From: Serinus canaria
Taxonomy: Eukaryota > Chordata > Aves > Passeriformes > Fringillidae
Direction of reading: 5' to 3'
NCBI RefSeq assembly: GCF_022539315.1
Contig: NC_066313.1
Coordinates: 73,535,934 to 73,599,933 of the forward strand
Length of the DNA: 64,000 nucleotides
Made by a program: the position numbers and the translations under genes. The notes below the pieces were generated by a model, which saw only the letters and a list, made by a program, of their open reading frames with translations, had not been told where the DNA came from and did no database searches. Position 1 is the stretch's first letter. Every line of letters begins with the position of its first letter. Shown one piece after another: positions 25,301 to 38,489 of the stretch.

Positions 25301-28181
25301 AAAGTTTAACATATCATGGCAGGCATTGCATCTCTTAATTCTATTCTGCATTTGAAGTTTCATTAAAAGTACTCCAAAGTCATTGCCTGCCCAAATATTC
25401 ATCTCACAGATTAATACCAGGCCATCAGGCTACTGCCTAAAAAAGGAGATGAATCTATCAGAATTCCTTTAGCAAAGCCATCAGATACCACACTGGACTT
25501 CCAGAAAGTTTCAGGATGAGGTTCGAGGAACAAGTTAGACAGATGTGCAAACTCCAGTGCTAAAAACTGAGGATTAACAGAGGTCTGGTCAGACAGCAGG
25601 AAGGGGCAAGACTCCAGAGACTGAGTCCACACAAGTTGTGTAAAGCTCCATGGTGAAATAAAGCAATAGGAAGATGTGAGGTGGGAGATAGCTGTGAAGG
25701 GAAATATCTGAAGGACATAAAAAAATTTTAAAATGCACCTGAATCCAAGGCATCTCAAGAGGCTCTAAATGGTAACATTTCCCTAAGCTGTAGTAATTTT
25801 TATTATTGCTGCCTTTTGTGAGTCATGTAAATGTCTGCTTCCCCCCAGGCTCTACAATGGGAATAACACCTCAGAAGGATACCTCTGAGATTTAATTAGT
25901 TGTCATTTACCAATGAGCCTGAGTAAAGTAAGATCATCTTGCTTTATCAGGTGTACCTCCTTAACACAAATTAAAAAGAAAATCCATTAGGAAGTTTAAT
26001 GAATTGTTATCTAATAATCTAATATAGAGTATGCGGACACCATTTAATATCTTCAGAAGAGACTGGGGAATGGGAGTCCTCATTTTGATTTTCAAGGAGT
26101 ATCTGGAGAGCATGTGCAGCATGTGAGCTGTGAGAATCTCTCTCCATCCTTTTACTGGCTTCTGTGGAAAGGAAAGTCTTCTAGTCCAAATTACAGCCCT
26201 TAGAAGGATTGGGGGGAAAATAACTTTCCAATAGGTTTTGAATCACTTGTTGAAAACAGAAGTCTGTATGTCCTAGAGCACCAACTCCAATTTGAATATG
26301 GGAAAAATCTGAATGAAACTCCAAACATATGAGTTTTGAATAGCTTTACATAACTTCCAGCAAGCAATGAAGTTACTGCTCTGAAAGCTAAGTACTCACA
26401 ACCAATATCAATCAGATTACTCATGTAAATAGTCATCCAGGCACAACCAATAATAAGAAAATCTATCCCTTTGACTTTCATGTTCAGCAAAATAATATTA
26501 ATGGATCCTCCACCCTATAATCTTTACTCCTTACACTTTCTATAGAATTCCTCTATTCTCACTGTGTCCTAGCAGGAATTTACACACCATGAACAATGGG
26601 CAGTTTCACTGAGTTTCTTGTGCTGGTTAGCTGTCCCAGTAGAGACCTAGGGGTTTTTACCCTCAGCATGGGCAGAAAGGGAAGAAGAGGGATTGCTATC
26701 TCCCCAAAAACCCAGGTCCTATCAAAGACATCAGAAAGGGCGGGCACCCTGAGACCATCTCCACTTCTGCCAAAGCCTTGCTTACAGCCTGTAAACCGGA
26801 ATTTATTTTTTGGCTTGACAGGGCTCCCCTACTGAGACTTTAAAGGCTTGCAAATGCCACTAGTATCTCATGTGAAAACAAAGCAACTAGGGCTTGGCAA
26901 GGGGCGTGGAGGAGATTTATAAGGTGTCTATCATGGCAAGACACACTGTCAACAACCCATACAGAAAAATACTGTCCTACTTATTTCTTGTGGATGAAAA
27001 TTCAAACAGTGCTTCTGAAATAACATCCTCAGCTGTTTCTATCTCCTGGCTTATAAAGTGACATTCTGCAGAGTTTAAGCATGGCAAAGCAGAATAGACC
27101 ATTTGTGAGGAGAGCTATCATGTCCTGAGAAAAAAAGATAAAAGAGATAAATAGTCGAGTACAATATTGTACCTCAACAAGCTAAAAGACAATCTCAAAA
27201 CTGAATGGAGGAATGGAGAGCTTTTATTTCTTGGTTTTTTCAAAGAACAAAGCTTAGTGATTTCCTTTAAAAGCCATTCAACAAGCTCCCCTAAATCCTA
27301 TTACAACTTAATGTGAAATGCATCTGTTTCCATAAGACCAACAGTGACAGCATTCATCTTTTGTAGTCTGTCCTTTGTTGTTTATTCTATCTATTCTTGT
27401 AGATTTCTCCATACTAGTATACCATACACAAAACAAGTACTGATAAAATTTTAGTCAGAGCATTTATTTATTAAGTTGATGCTGGAAATTCAGTTGGTTC
27501 CTGCTTACCACCTGAATCATGCCGAATTAAATTATTGTTCAAGGAATTCATAAGATAAAGAAACTGTTTCGATACTGTCCCAAGATTTCTTGCGTGTGGA
27601 TTCTGTATTCAGCTACAGATATTTAGCTACACATAATAGCAAAGATGAATACAGCCTCTGCGTGACTTCTCACTGTAACTGAGATCCAAATGTACTGCAA
27701 TGTATTCAGCCCGTGTATCTTAAATCAGTTCTACATCAGCTCAGCACTGCACCATTTTTTAGAACCTGCACATGTAGCTGTCTATAGAATATTTTTCTAA
27801 GACATGACCAAGCTGGTGTGTTTATCTGATGTACACTATTTAACTGAATTCACATTCAGCAGACTGTGAGGCATACTAATTCTTAAAAAGGTGTATATTT
27901 AGAAAATCTTAGATAAGTGGAAACTAGGAAGCGCAAGATGCAACATGCTTTTATTAATGCCTTGCCTGTGGAAAAAGGTGACTTTGATTGTTGGTATGTT
28001 CTGAACTCAAATGCTGGATGTCTTGTTTTTAAACATAAGGAAATTAAGTTTTAGCACCTTTATCTTTTTTAACCTTCACCATCATCACCATTACAAATTT
28101 ATACAATGTATCATTTAACATTATAATTATTGTGGCTGATGTTTTTTTAATCTGTTTTCCCTCTCATTGTCTCTTAATCAG

Positions 28182-28318
28182 GTAACAGACATTAAAGAAA
28201 AGCTAAAGCTCTCTAAAAAGTTCTGGTCAACATTGCCCTACACAATCTGCAAGGATGAGCGAGTGACAGCGGGTCCGTCCATCGAGGAGGACTGCTGGAA
28301 TGGCCACACCAAGGCGAG
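28182..28318 (+). CDS. GPC6: Glypican-6, antepenultimate coding exon (probable exon 7)
   Basis: GPC6 is a GPI-anchored heparan-sulfate proteoglycan of the cell surface that modulates growth-factor, Wnt and Hedgehog signalling. This 137-nt exon encodes 45 full codons plus two bases of a split Arg codon. The peptide begins [20 protein letters not shown] and contains TICKDE and EEDCWNGH, with two of the family's conserved cysteines. It matches recalled mammalian GPC6 closely; the other glypicans are less similar here. The acceptor is TCAG at 28178-28181 and the donor GTGAGG at 28319. The exon leaves phase 2, and the first base of the next exon completes AG|A = Arg. Relative to the 555-residue human protein it covers roughly residues 385-430. 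The upstream exons lie outside the window. Exon numbering assumes the human nine-exon structure. Confidence 0.95.
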
Positions 28319-30617
28319 GTGAGGTGGACCCCTCTCCACCCCACCCGGCCCAAATCCCCGCTGGCCTGAAGCATTCATGAAACTGGGGGTCTTTCACAAA
28401 ACTGTTTATGAGGGTGAAACAGAAATGGGGAGAGTAAGTCATTGTCCACCCGCCCCTTGTAGCCAAGATTACTTATCCTCAAAATGCCTTTAAAGCCAGA
28501 GTGTGAGTCAGGGTAAATGTGCACAAAGGGTCAGCATGTGAAGGCAGAAAAGGTGCATTGGTTCAGCTCCAGAAGGATAATTTATACTGAGATTTCAAAA
28601 GTTCATTTAGCATCCCTGTGTTGGGACTGACAGCTTGTGAAGCAATTGCACTCAGGATACCACAGTGGGATGAAATAGAAATTGGAATTTCAACTCTGCT
28701 CGCTATTGGCTGGCAAAGCTTGGGGCTATTTACTGGGGGGGTGGGCAAAAAATGAAAAATCACCACCAGAGGATAAATGTAGCGCTCCTACTTATCTTGT
28801 GTAGAAGATTTGACCTTATGTTACTTCTTCAGAGATAACTGTGATCATCTGCCTGTGTTTGTGATGAGTATTTTGTGAGTGTTAATTTTGCAGTTTACTT
28901 GGCTCTGGCTGCAGTAGAGCAGGAGCCAGCAGATGAGCAGGTGTCTCCAAAAGTCCCAGTGTGGATTCATCAGCTGACAGAGGAGAGGATGGGATTATCC
29001 CTGCTGAGAGGGGGAGGAATTGGCTCAGGGACCATGCCAGGGGCATGGTTTCAGGTGTGCAGCAGTATCCTGTGCTTTTGGGTAGACATGGGGAGTGGAG
29101 AGGTTTGAGTGTCTGGTGACAGCTGAATCTCGAGAGAAGTGACACATTTGGGCACTCAGGGACTGGAATCTTTATTTTGCTTTTGCCTGAAGATACATAT
29201 GAAGACAGAATATAAAAATGAGCCAAAAAGAAAAAACAACCAACCAATTAAACAAACAATAGAAAAAAATGAGTCAAGTATGTAAAACATAAAAACAGTG
29301 AAAATAAGACAACATAGGAAAAAAACTTAGAAACATTCTCAGTGTCATTTTTGATGGATGTATGGATGGACAGATGCATAAATAGATTGCATTCACCTCA
29401 CCATCTCATCATATGGTCATTTTGATAAGGAGCACAGTTTACAGGAGGGTGTTTCACACTGAATGCACACCATTTTTTCCTAGCCTTACTGCATAGCCTT
29501 CAAAGGAATTCATTTTACAGACAGGAGGAGGGGTCTGTTTGGGGTACTGTTAGCCCCTTGAATTCTCTTATGGATGCATGTAAACAAATCTGTCCAAAAG
29601 CATGAGCCACTGCTTAGTTGCTAAGTCCCAGATCCAGAGAAAGCCCCTGGGGATTCAGAGAAGTACTAGGAGGAGTGTCTGGCTATTACAGGACTCATCA
29701 TAAAGGAACGGCGTGAAGAGAAACAAAAATGTGTGGTTTCTCTTTCTCTATTTTATCCCTTCTTGTTGCTGAGCTTTAAAAGACATGAGCTCAGGCCTGT
29801 GCACTGCCAGCAGTTCAGCAGAGTTTCAAGGGATGCCAGCTAAATGCCATGAGCCACATCAGGGTGCTTGCATCAGTAAGAGATATAGCCTACTCTTTCT
29901 ACAAAAGAGCAGTCGAATCCCTTAATATCTATCTATTCCTCCCGGTTTCCCTGCTTAACACATGTGTGTGTACCACATCTGGCAAATACTTGGCAGCTCT
30001 CTCCTGCTCCTGCACTGAAGGGTTTGGCACAGCTTCCACATTTGTTGGGAGTTAAGGAGGTACATTTTATGCATATAGTATTTCACCCTTCTTTTGCAGA
30101 ATTTATCTCATGAGAAGCCTGGGTTTCTTCATTATGCCTTCTGAGATTAATGTTCTGGAGAGAGAAAAGCAGTCCTCTGTTAATAATCTCCTTGGTAATT
30201 GAACACATATGTTTCACTGGATGTAGAGTGACAGCTTCAAAATATCACCTGAAGATACCATTTCAGCAAGTCCAGCACTGCTCCTGTGCCCAGCTGCTGT
30301 TTAATATCCATTCACAAAGGAAATGTATAGTCATAGTCTTAGTAACAGAATTCAATAAATGCTTCAGGTGGAGGCAATAGAAACAAATCAGAGAAACACC
30401 ACAGAATGCCATGGCTGGATATGAAATGGTATAAAAAACAATATTGAAAATAACTAGCTCTAAATGCTCTAAATGCAAAATCACCTCTTGGCTGGTGGAC
30501 AAATACTGGCCAAAAGGTGCAAAAAAAAAAAAAAAGTAAAGGTTTCCTTGACCAAGCTGATTAGTATCTGTTACCAAATACTAGCTCACAAGACCAAGCA
30601 TAGCAAAATCTGGCCAG

Positions 30618-30643
30618 TATTCATATATATAAATATATGAATA
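30618..30643. repeat. AT-rich hairpin next to a TG run
   Basis: TATTCATATAT (30618-30628) is complementary to ATATATGAATA (30633-30643) across four bases, followed by TGTGTGTGTG. It is typical microsatellite-prone sequence. Confidence 0.75.
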
Positions 30644-31029
30644 TGTGTGTGTGTGTTCACTGTGTCAGCTGTCATAAGCACCCTTGTGCTAAATTAGGAG
30701 CTGCATCTTGAATTCCAGAGAATATGACAAAAGCCTGTGATGAAAAAAAAAGGAAACTTAGCCACCTCCTGTCTTCCTAGACATTAATGCTGTATGTAAG
30801 AAGACAGCAGGGTGTTGGCTACCATTGGGAAAGGAAATTGATGCTGGGGTTTTAATAGAATCCTGTTTTGGAATAAAGAATTAGAAATTTTGAATTGCCA
30901 GATAGACATTATGCCTTATGTTTCACTTTACACATCACCTTTTGATGCTGTTTTTACAGGGGAAAAGAGTTACAAACCTGAGATCACAGAGAATGAGAGC
31001 TTGGCTTCCTCCTGAGAGAGGCATTACAC

Positions 31030-31290
31030 CAAGGTCATTTGTGGTTATTACACTCCCTAAATATCACTTTGCTGCCATGATTAATTTACAGTGACACCAG
31101 GTCACCAACTGAAGGTCGCCAATTCACAAGTAATCATGGCGTAACAGAGTCATCCATTTGGTGTTCTGGAAGGGTGCACTTGGCTCATTGCTGATCCTGT
31201 ACAAATAATGGTTTTAATCAGGTCACATCGCGTAGAAACCAAGTGCTGTGGAAATGCGAAAATATTTATTAGATGGATGAATCTCTTTTT
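31030..31290. other. Candidate conserved non-coding element in GPC6 intron
   Basis: The stretch is of high complexity and has scattered CpGs, ATTA and TAAT homeodomain-type cores, a GGTCACATCGCGTAG segment and no repeat signature. This texture is common in vertebrate conserved enhancers, and GPC6 sits in a gene-poor region where such elements are expected. Conservation has not been tested, so this is only a pointer. Confidence 0.25.
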
Positions 31291-34214
31291 TTTGAAAAAT
31301 CCATATTAAAGGTAATAATAATAGCTACTTCAGACAGAGTGCCTTTTAGAGAGATGCCCAGCAGGATTTCTCCATCATATTTCTATTCACAAAAGAACGT
31401 GAACATAATTTTATGTTTAAAGAATTAACATCTTCCACCAGATGTGCAGAGACAGATTTCTGAAAGCTATTTAGGATCTAAAAAACAACATTAAGATCAG
31501 ACTTTGAAAATTTACCTCCCTCCCTACATGCAATTAAATTCTTAAAAACAGCTGATGGCATTCTTCAGAATTAAGAAATTTTCCCAAGAATGATGGAAAA
31601 TTAAGCTTAAACCAAGTCCAAGGTATTAATCTGTGAATATATGACTTTTACTGAAGTAAGAACAGTAACCAAATCTGGAGCCCTCTGATGTTCAGGAGAA
31701 AAACTTGAATTGCTCCAACCAGCTCAGCCAGCTCATTCCAGCCAAAGCATCTGAGAGATTGTGCTCATGCACTATCATCCTGGTGCTCATGCTCACCAGG
31801 GCTATAGACTTATTAATATGTCTTAGCTCTGAAAAACTAAAAAAAAATCCATGGAACAGATGAGACCTACATTCCTTTCCACAAGGAACCTATCACTCCT
31901 CCAAACGGAAGAAGATATATGAGACAAAAAAATAAAACAAACAGAAAAACATAGAGAAAGGTAAGGAATAAAAGGAAAAATGAACACTATAATTTTCCAT
32001 ATCTGGCTCAAAACTACAAGGTATGTCACCAAAGCAAACACAGGATAGATTCTCATCTGTCCTGACATTCTCTTCTTCTCCTGCCACACATGTGGGAGTG
32101 TCTACTTCTGTGGCAGAGAGCTTTTAATTTCTGATGAAATTCTGTGGGAAGAAAGACTCACCAGATCAGTGTTTGCCCTGGGAAAGTTGCTCACTGCTGC
32201 CCAGCAAAACTTGCAGTGACAATGAGTTGAGTGTCCTTTAGCTGGATGTAGGCACAGATGACTGTTTAGCACCACTAGTGAAAGGGGGAATAAACCACTT
32301 CTCACTAAGTGTGAAAACTGCCTATTCTTAATTGATGCTATAGTTTATTTTTATATCTTAAAAAAAAACTGGCAGTGAGGATTTTCTCCCTCTCCTTGTG
32401 CCTGCTCAAGCTTTTCTCCAAGATGGAGGGGAAAAACCAAACTAAAAATATCCTATAGGGATTACCTCCTGAGCAAACAGAATCAGACGTGGTGAACTAG
32501 TTAGCCAAACAAGCCAATTTTCCACTGCACTTATCTTTCAGGACCAGATGTGACTGACTAAACCCAGCCCAGCCTGAGTAAGCCTGTGCTGTATTTTGTA
32601 TTCTATTGCCTTCAGTTCTGTGCACCTGGAATAACTCCAGCACTTCCTAGGTGGCATGCCCCAGTTGTACTGTAAGCAGCTGCTGTGGCAGAAAAGTATG
32701 GAGAATGTTGCCCTTAAAGACAGAGTCTTCTTAAAAATCAGATTCCTTCTTTTTCTTTCCTTTTTTTTTTTTTTTTTTTTAATTTGGTGGGGGGTTGGAG
32801 GGCGGTAGGGTGTCAATTCTACAGGCTTTAAATATGTGACCTGAAAGATTCATCAATCATTTTTAGACTTGAAAAGGAAGCAGACACTGTGGAACATTAA
32901 CAGGTTATAAAAAAAAAAAATAAAAGAGGGGGAAAAGAGAAGTGGTTTTAAATAGGCTTTGTGGTACTTGGCTATGATGTGCCAAAAGACATCTCTGCCG
33001 CATCTGCTGAGACAAGCAAGAACTGTGGAAAGGCTAAGAGGAGCAGAAAGCATTAATATTTTAGAAAACAACGTAAATTACACTAAAATCCTGACATAGC
33101 TGAGCAAGGAGCAAACACCAGAAAACAAACAGTATTGTTCAGCTTCTCTCTACTCAGAGGGCTAAGAAAGCTTGATTCTCTTTTTTTTTTTTTTTTTATT
33201 TTTTTTTCCTTTGCAAGGAGGATGGAAAGAACAGACACTGATTCAGGCTGGCACTTTTCTTCATTTATAATGGGCATAGAGTTCTTGTAATGGCCAGGCC
33301 TACAAAGAGATCATTAAGGAGAGCAGAAGCAGCAGCAAAGCTTAAAATTCACCAGGGTGTCTCAGCTTACGGAACTGCAGCAAAAGCAGCTGTGTTCGAC
33401 AACTTTGCCCAGCCAGCAACAAATCTTCTGTCAAATCATGGTCCCAAGACATGGCTTCCTATTCGGTGTGACTTAACCCTACCCCATACACATCAAAATG
33501 TTTTTGTCAGAACATGTGTTGGGCTGCCTCTCCGAGGCTGCCACTCACAAAACACCTTGGGCTGCCTGTTCTCATATCTGCATCAGTCCTTTAAAGAAAG
33601 GAAAGCTAGTCAAAGATATTTCATTCAATATAGACTTTTCTGTCTTTCCTCTCTCCCTGCAAAGAAGCAGGTGAACTAGTTCAGTAATGAGGCAGAATCC
33701 AGCTGCACATTCAAACATGTAAATTCAGGTACTTCAGTATGGGGTGGGACAATAAAGGGTGTGTTGCCATGCAGTTGTAGTATCATTGGAGATTCTCTGG
33801 GCCATCTGGGATGAGTGTGACACAGGACACTGCCTCTCCTCTGGACCAGAGCCTGGGCTAAAACTGCTTGAGCGTTTTTAAAAGCACCACTGTTAATATG
33901 CCTGAAAAGACCCCCAGTATACTGTCAGTGCACTCAAAGAGGCAGTTTTCTACTGCCTGAATACACTTACCTACTGCTATGTAAGATGGTCTAAGTAGTC
34001 ACAACACCTCCATGGAACTGGGAAATTAGGCCCTGAACCAAGTGGATATTCAAACCCTACTGGAGTGGCAGCATCACACCAAGCAGCCTACATCCTAGTG
34101 GCTAAAGTGGCATTCAAGACTCAATTCAGCTGCCTTAAGAAAGACACACTATAACTTTAGATGCCCCATTTGTCCAGGACCTCCCCCTAAAGCCTGCAGA
34201 TATGAGCCAGAAAG

Positions 34215-34242
34215 GCTCACCTTTCAGAGCTCACCTTTCAGA
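34215..34242. repeat. 14-bp tandem duplication
   Basis: GCTCACCTTTCAGA occurs twice back to back (34215-34228 and 34229-34242), followed by the start of a third unit. Confidence 0.9.
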
Positions 34243-37213
34243 GCTAGTGACAAGAAGAGGAGGAATAACTAAGAGCATTGAAATGGCACCAGCTGTCTAT
34301 GTTTATGCAAGGAAATCCCAGCAGATGAAACATAATGAACTAGTCATTTGGCCAAAGGCTCATGGGACTCCAACAGCTGTCCCTGCTCCACTGATGAATA
34401 AACTCCTGACTAGCTGTGACTGGATCTGGTGGTGGCTAGATCTGGTGAGAAGTGGGACTCTGCTTATGCCCAGACACTTGCATTTGAACACACAAGATCT
34501 GGTATGTGTGTAAACCTTAAGATTAATTTTCAGCCTTTCTAATTCTTTTGCTACTATGTCCTAAATGCCAAGGGAATTTAAGCATCCAGTTAACGGTTAG
34601 GCAGTGTTAAGGCCATGGATTTCTTGTGGCCTACACCAAGTGTGTGTCCCTTACACACCTAAGTGAGCTACAATTGCCAGGAATGCTTTAGGGGTCACAA
34701 GATCCTGGGCAGATAAAGCAGGGTGTGTGGCAGGGTATGTGCCAAAATCACTGAATGGGCTACCCCATGTAAAGTTAGACAATCCTGAAAGGACACCACA
34801 TGCACACTAGTCACAGTGCAAAATACAAACCTCCATGAAATGCACGCACCAGAGCACTATCTAATTGCTTTAAGTCAATACATTCTTCCTTTATTATTGA
34901 TGGTAAGACAAAACAAAATCAGGAAGAAATCAGTCAAGAAAAGCCTGTGAGCTGCCCTTCAGAGCTATCCTTAGCTTCTCATGGACAGCTTGCAATAAAG
35001 GGCTGCTAAGCCTTCATAAACAAGGAAAGCAATCCACATGAATATTTAGTAATTTCAGATCACTTGTAGCTGCCAACAGCTATGGCCATTGTCATGGACA
35101 AGATACAGAGCAAGACTGTCATCCTGTCTGAGGCAGTAGTTCAATTCTTACATTCCTGCTTTTTTAATCAACTGCACCTTGAAATTGCTGATTTACTACT
35201 AGGCTGAGTAATTTATCTATAGCAGCCCTTTCATTGGTAGAGACGTGTGACAGATGGAGATGCTGTTCCTTTGCAGTCCAAAGCATCCCTGCCTGCCAAG
35301 GTCTCCATCCTACTGCCTCCAGGCAGCTCTGCAGAATTATTTCCTATTCTGTCTTTAGTGATTCATAGCACCGTGGCCTGCAGTCTTCCATACTGGGGGA
35401 GGTAGCTCTGTGTTTTCACCACAGCAAATCTGACTGCAGGAGTCTGGATGGGATCCCCACAGCAATATTATTTCTCATCATGGTACTAGTGAAACAACAG
35501 GACATGCAGCTTGAGGCTGGGTATTTTGGCAATCATGTTTGGTTCTTCGATGTTCACACACCCCCAGGATAACTTTCATGTAAGCCTTCAAAGGCCACTG
35601 GTGGCAAATGAGTCTCATCTGGCAAAGTGAGGACCCGTTACTGGCTGAGACTTCCTTGGTGCAGCAAAGCATCTGTTGTCTTGTGAGCCTCCAGAAACAA
35701 TGCAGGGCTTATTTTCCCTCCACCACGACTTCAACAGAGAAAGTCCTTTCATCTCCCTTACTTTCACATTTGTTTTCCAGAGATATTTATTTTTCCAGAC
35801 CAATATGAACAATGCTGTCATCAACATCAAAACTTCAGCGCTGGTAGAGAACTGGGCACGCACAAGTGAGAGTGATGTGAAATACTCTCAAACTGTATTT
35901 GGTACCAGGCATCGTGAAAGTTTGTCTTTAGCAGGCTAGACTGTGCTATCATTACTTATTGCCTGAGCACACAAGCACACCAGGACTCCCACAAACATCA
36001 GTAGGACAGCCTGGTATGCAAACTAATTACAAAATAGATCATATCCTTATAAAGGACATAAACAAAGGAGAGATCTGCCCCAAATCTCTTGCAGTCTAAA
36101 TGTGAAACAAAGATAGTAGGAAAGATGGACAAGAGAGAAGAGGGAAGATGTGATGCACTATTTTCTAAGGGTGCCATGCCAGCATAGAGAAATAATGTCA
36201 ACTTCTTTTCAGCTTGGCAGCTGTAAAATGCACTGATAATTTTTGACAGAAATTCAAAGCAGGAAAAAAATGTAGCTTTGCAAAAGCCTACAAGGAGAGC
36301 TTCCTGAGGACAAAGAACAGCAGGGAATAAAGAGTGCATCTTTAACAAAGGGTAATGGAGATTTTTACTGTAGGATGATTGGAGGCATGGGCTGCTTTTT
36401 GTAGGGGAAGATGTGCAAAAGCACACTTGCTGCCTGCAAGCAGCCTAAGACTGCATTATTCAAGGTCAGAGAAAGGAATGCTGCAGTAATCAAGAAATTC
36501 TAAGGTAAGAGCCTGAATAAAAGATTCAGATTTGTGGATGGATAGGAAATGCCATACCCTAGATGTTATGCACAAAGTACATGAGACATGAAAGCATAGC
36601 CTGGTTTAAAGGAATAATGACCATATCAAAGAGAATACTGGAGTTTGGTAAAATTATAATGCTTTTAATGGGCCTGGATGTCGTGGTGTAGGCTGGAGAT
36701 GGTGGTCTAAAAAAGAGATGCAAGGAAGAATTGGAGAAGAAAATAAAGTGCTCTTTAAAACTAGGAAAGCCATAGCACCTCAAGATAGGCTTCTAAACTG
36801 TCTCAGAACAACAAATATGCTATATACAACAAAGGACTCCATATTTTTTAAGCAGAAAGAAATAAAAACAGCAGAATGCACTGTTAGATGCTTAATTTAG
36901 TGTGCAGCCATTCATGTCAGCAGAGGATATGAATATGTGGTGACTTACTGCTGGCTTGTGAACCTTTTCCATAGTTCACACTGCCATTGCTCTTGCTGGG
37001 GAGTATATGGAGAGTTAGGAGGTTGAGAAACCTAAATCCTTTCTGCTCCCCATGCAGCTGTGCTACTAAACAGATCCTTTGGAGTCAGTAAAATTAAAAA
37101 CTATATTTTTAAAACAGTTTTAATGGATCTGTTTAAGAACTGCACATGGAATTCCTTAGCACATCATTTACTGCACAGTGTTTTGTTTCTGGAATTACTG
37201 TGCCTCACACTAA

Positions 37214-37845
<632 letters not shown>

Positions 37846-38048
37846 GTGACGAAACCAGCGGCTCAGGCAGCGGGAGTGGCTGCACAGACGACATCTGCCC
37901 CACCGAGTTTGACTTTGTCACCACCGAAGCACCGCCTGTCGACTCGGACAGGAGGGAGGTGGAGGCTTCAGCCACGCAGCCTGGCTGCTCACTGCAGACA
38001 TTGCTCCTCATCTTCCTCAGCCTCGTACTGCAGAGACAGTGGAGATAA
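37846..38048 (+). CDS. GPC6: Glypican-6, final coding exon: stalk, HS-attachment sites and GPI signal
   Basis: The exon supplies two bases to a split Ser codon, then 66 residues and TAA at 38046-38048. It holds the cluster [10 protein letters not shown], four consecutive Ser-Gly dipeptides flanked by acidic residues (DE before, DD after), the usual glycosaminoglycan attachment context. It also carries the paired cysteines GCTDDIC and the FDFVTTEAP segment, which matches GPC6. The C-terminus has a small-residue region (EASATQPG) for GPI transfer, a hydrophobic stretch ([10 protein letters not shown]) and a short basic end QRQWR. These agree with anchoring at the outer leaflet after cleavage. 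The GPI tail is the least conserved part, as in other glypicans. One additional Cys just before the hydrophobic segment is probably removed or lies at the cleavage region. Confidence 0.96.
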
Positions 38049-38472
38049 TCCTGGATCTAGTCAGAGAAACTGTGTTTTAGCTACAGAAACAGCCTACTTT
38101 CTTCTTTTCTTATACTCTTGGACAATGGACCATGCCGCAAACACTTGCAGTTTTCTACAAGATGGCAGTTATTGCAACCTGCTTCCCATTTTAGTTTTCC
38201 CAAAGAGTACCAGGTGCCAGACTGAACTGCTTCCTGCTTTTTTCAGATATCTCTGAAGACAATACCCACTCTTGAGAGAATTCTTTCTCAATCCTTTATT
38301 ACAGGAGACTTTCTGAGCTTCATTTCCTTTTATGCTGCAAAAGGGAAAAAAGATCTTACAGTATGTGTTTTTCCCCAGTGAGAAAAAAGACGGGGGAAGA
38401 AACCAAGAAAGTTTTCTTTCTAAATCAAGCCTGACTCAAGGCTGCTGCATTTCAACAGAATATCAACAAAAC

Positions 38473-38489
38473 AAAAAAAAAAAAAAAAA
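38473..38489. repeat. Poly-A run in GPC6 3' UTR
   Basis: Seventeen A with A-rich flanks (GAACAAAAAAAATGC follows). It may mimic a poly(A) tail in oligo-dT primed libraries. Confidence 0.9.

Larger units (their letters stand above)
1..28181 (+). other. GPC6: GPC6 intron (upstream of the antepenultimate coding exon), partial
   Basis: No exon with plausible splice sites and a recognisable protein was found here. The interval ends at a good acceptor (pyrimidine-rich tract, then TCAG at 28178-28181) directly before a glypican exon, so it is read as the 3' part of a long GPC6 intron. GPC6 introns are known to be very large in vertebrates. Open reading frames are short, begin and end at random, and match no family I know. 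The interval holds two CR1 copies (about 2241-2528 and 7896-8395), an inverted duplication (5639-6065 with 8233-8659), an AT microsatellite at 7419, a 20-bp tandem array at 20608, poly-T or poly-A runs (13807-13829, 16221-16237, 17941-17958), a CpG-rich block near 21975-22330 and several short hairpins. The remainder shows ordinary AT-rich unique sequence. Confidence 0.8.

Noticed and set aside
33290..33679. 129-codon plus-strand open frame beginning with a basic stretch
   Set aside because: No known family, lies in a GPC6 intron, and the basic start is not followed by any domain-like pattern.
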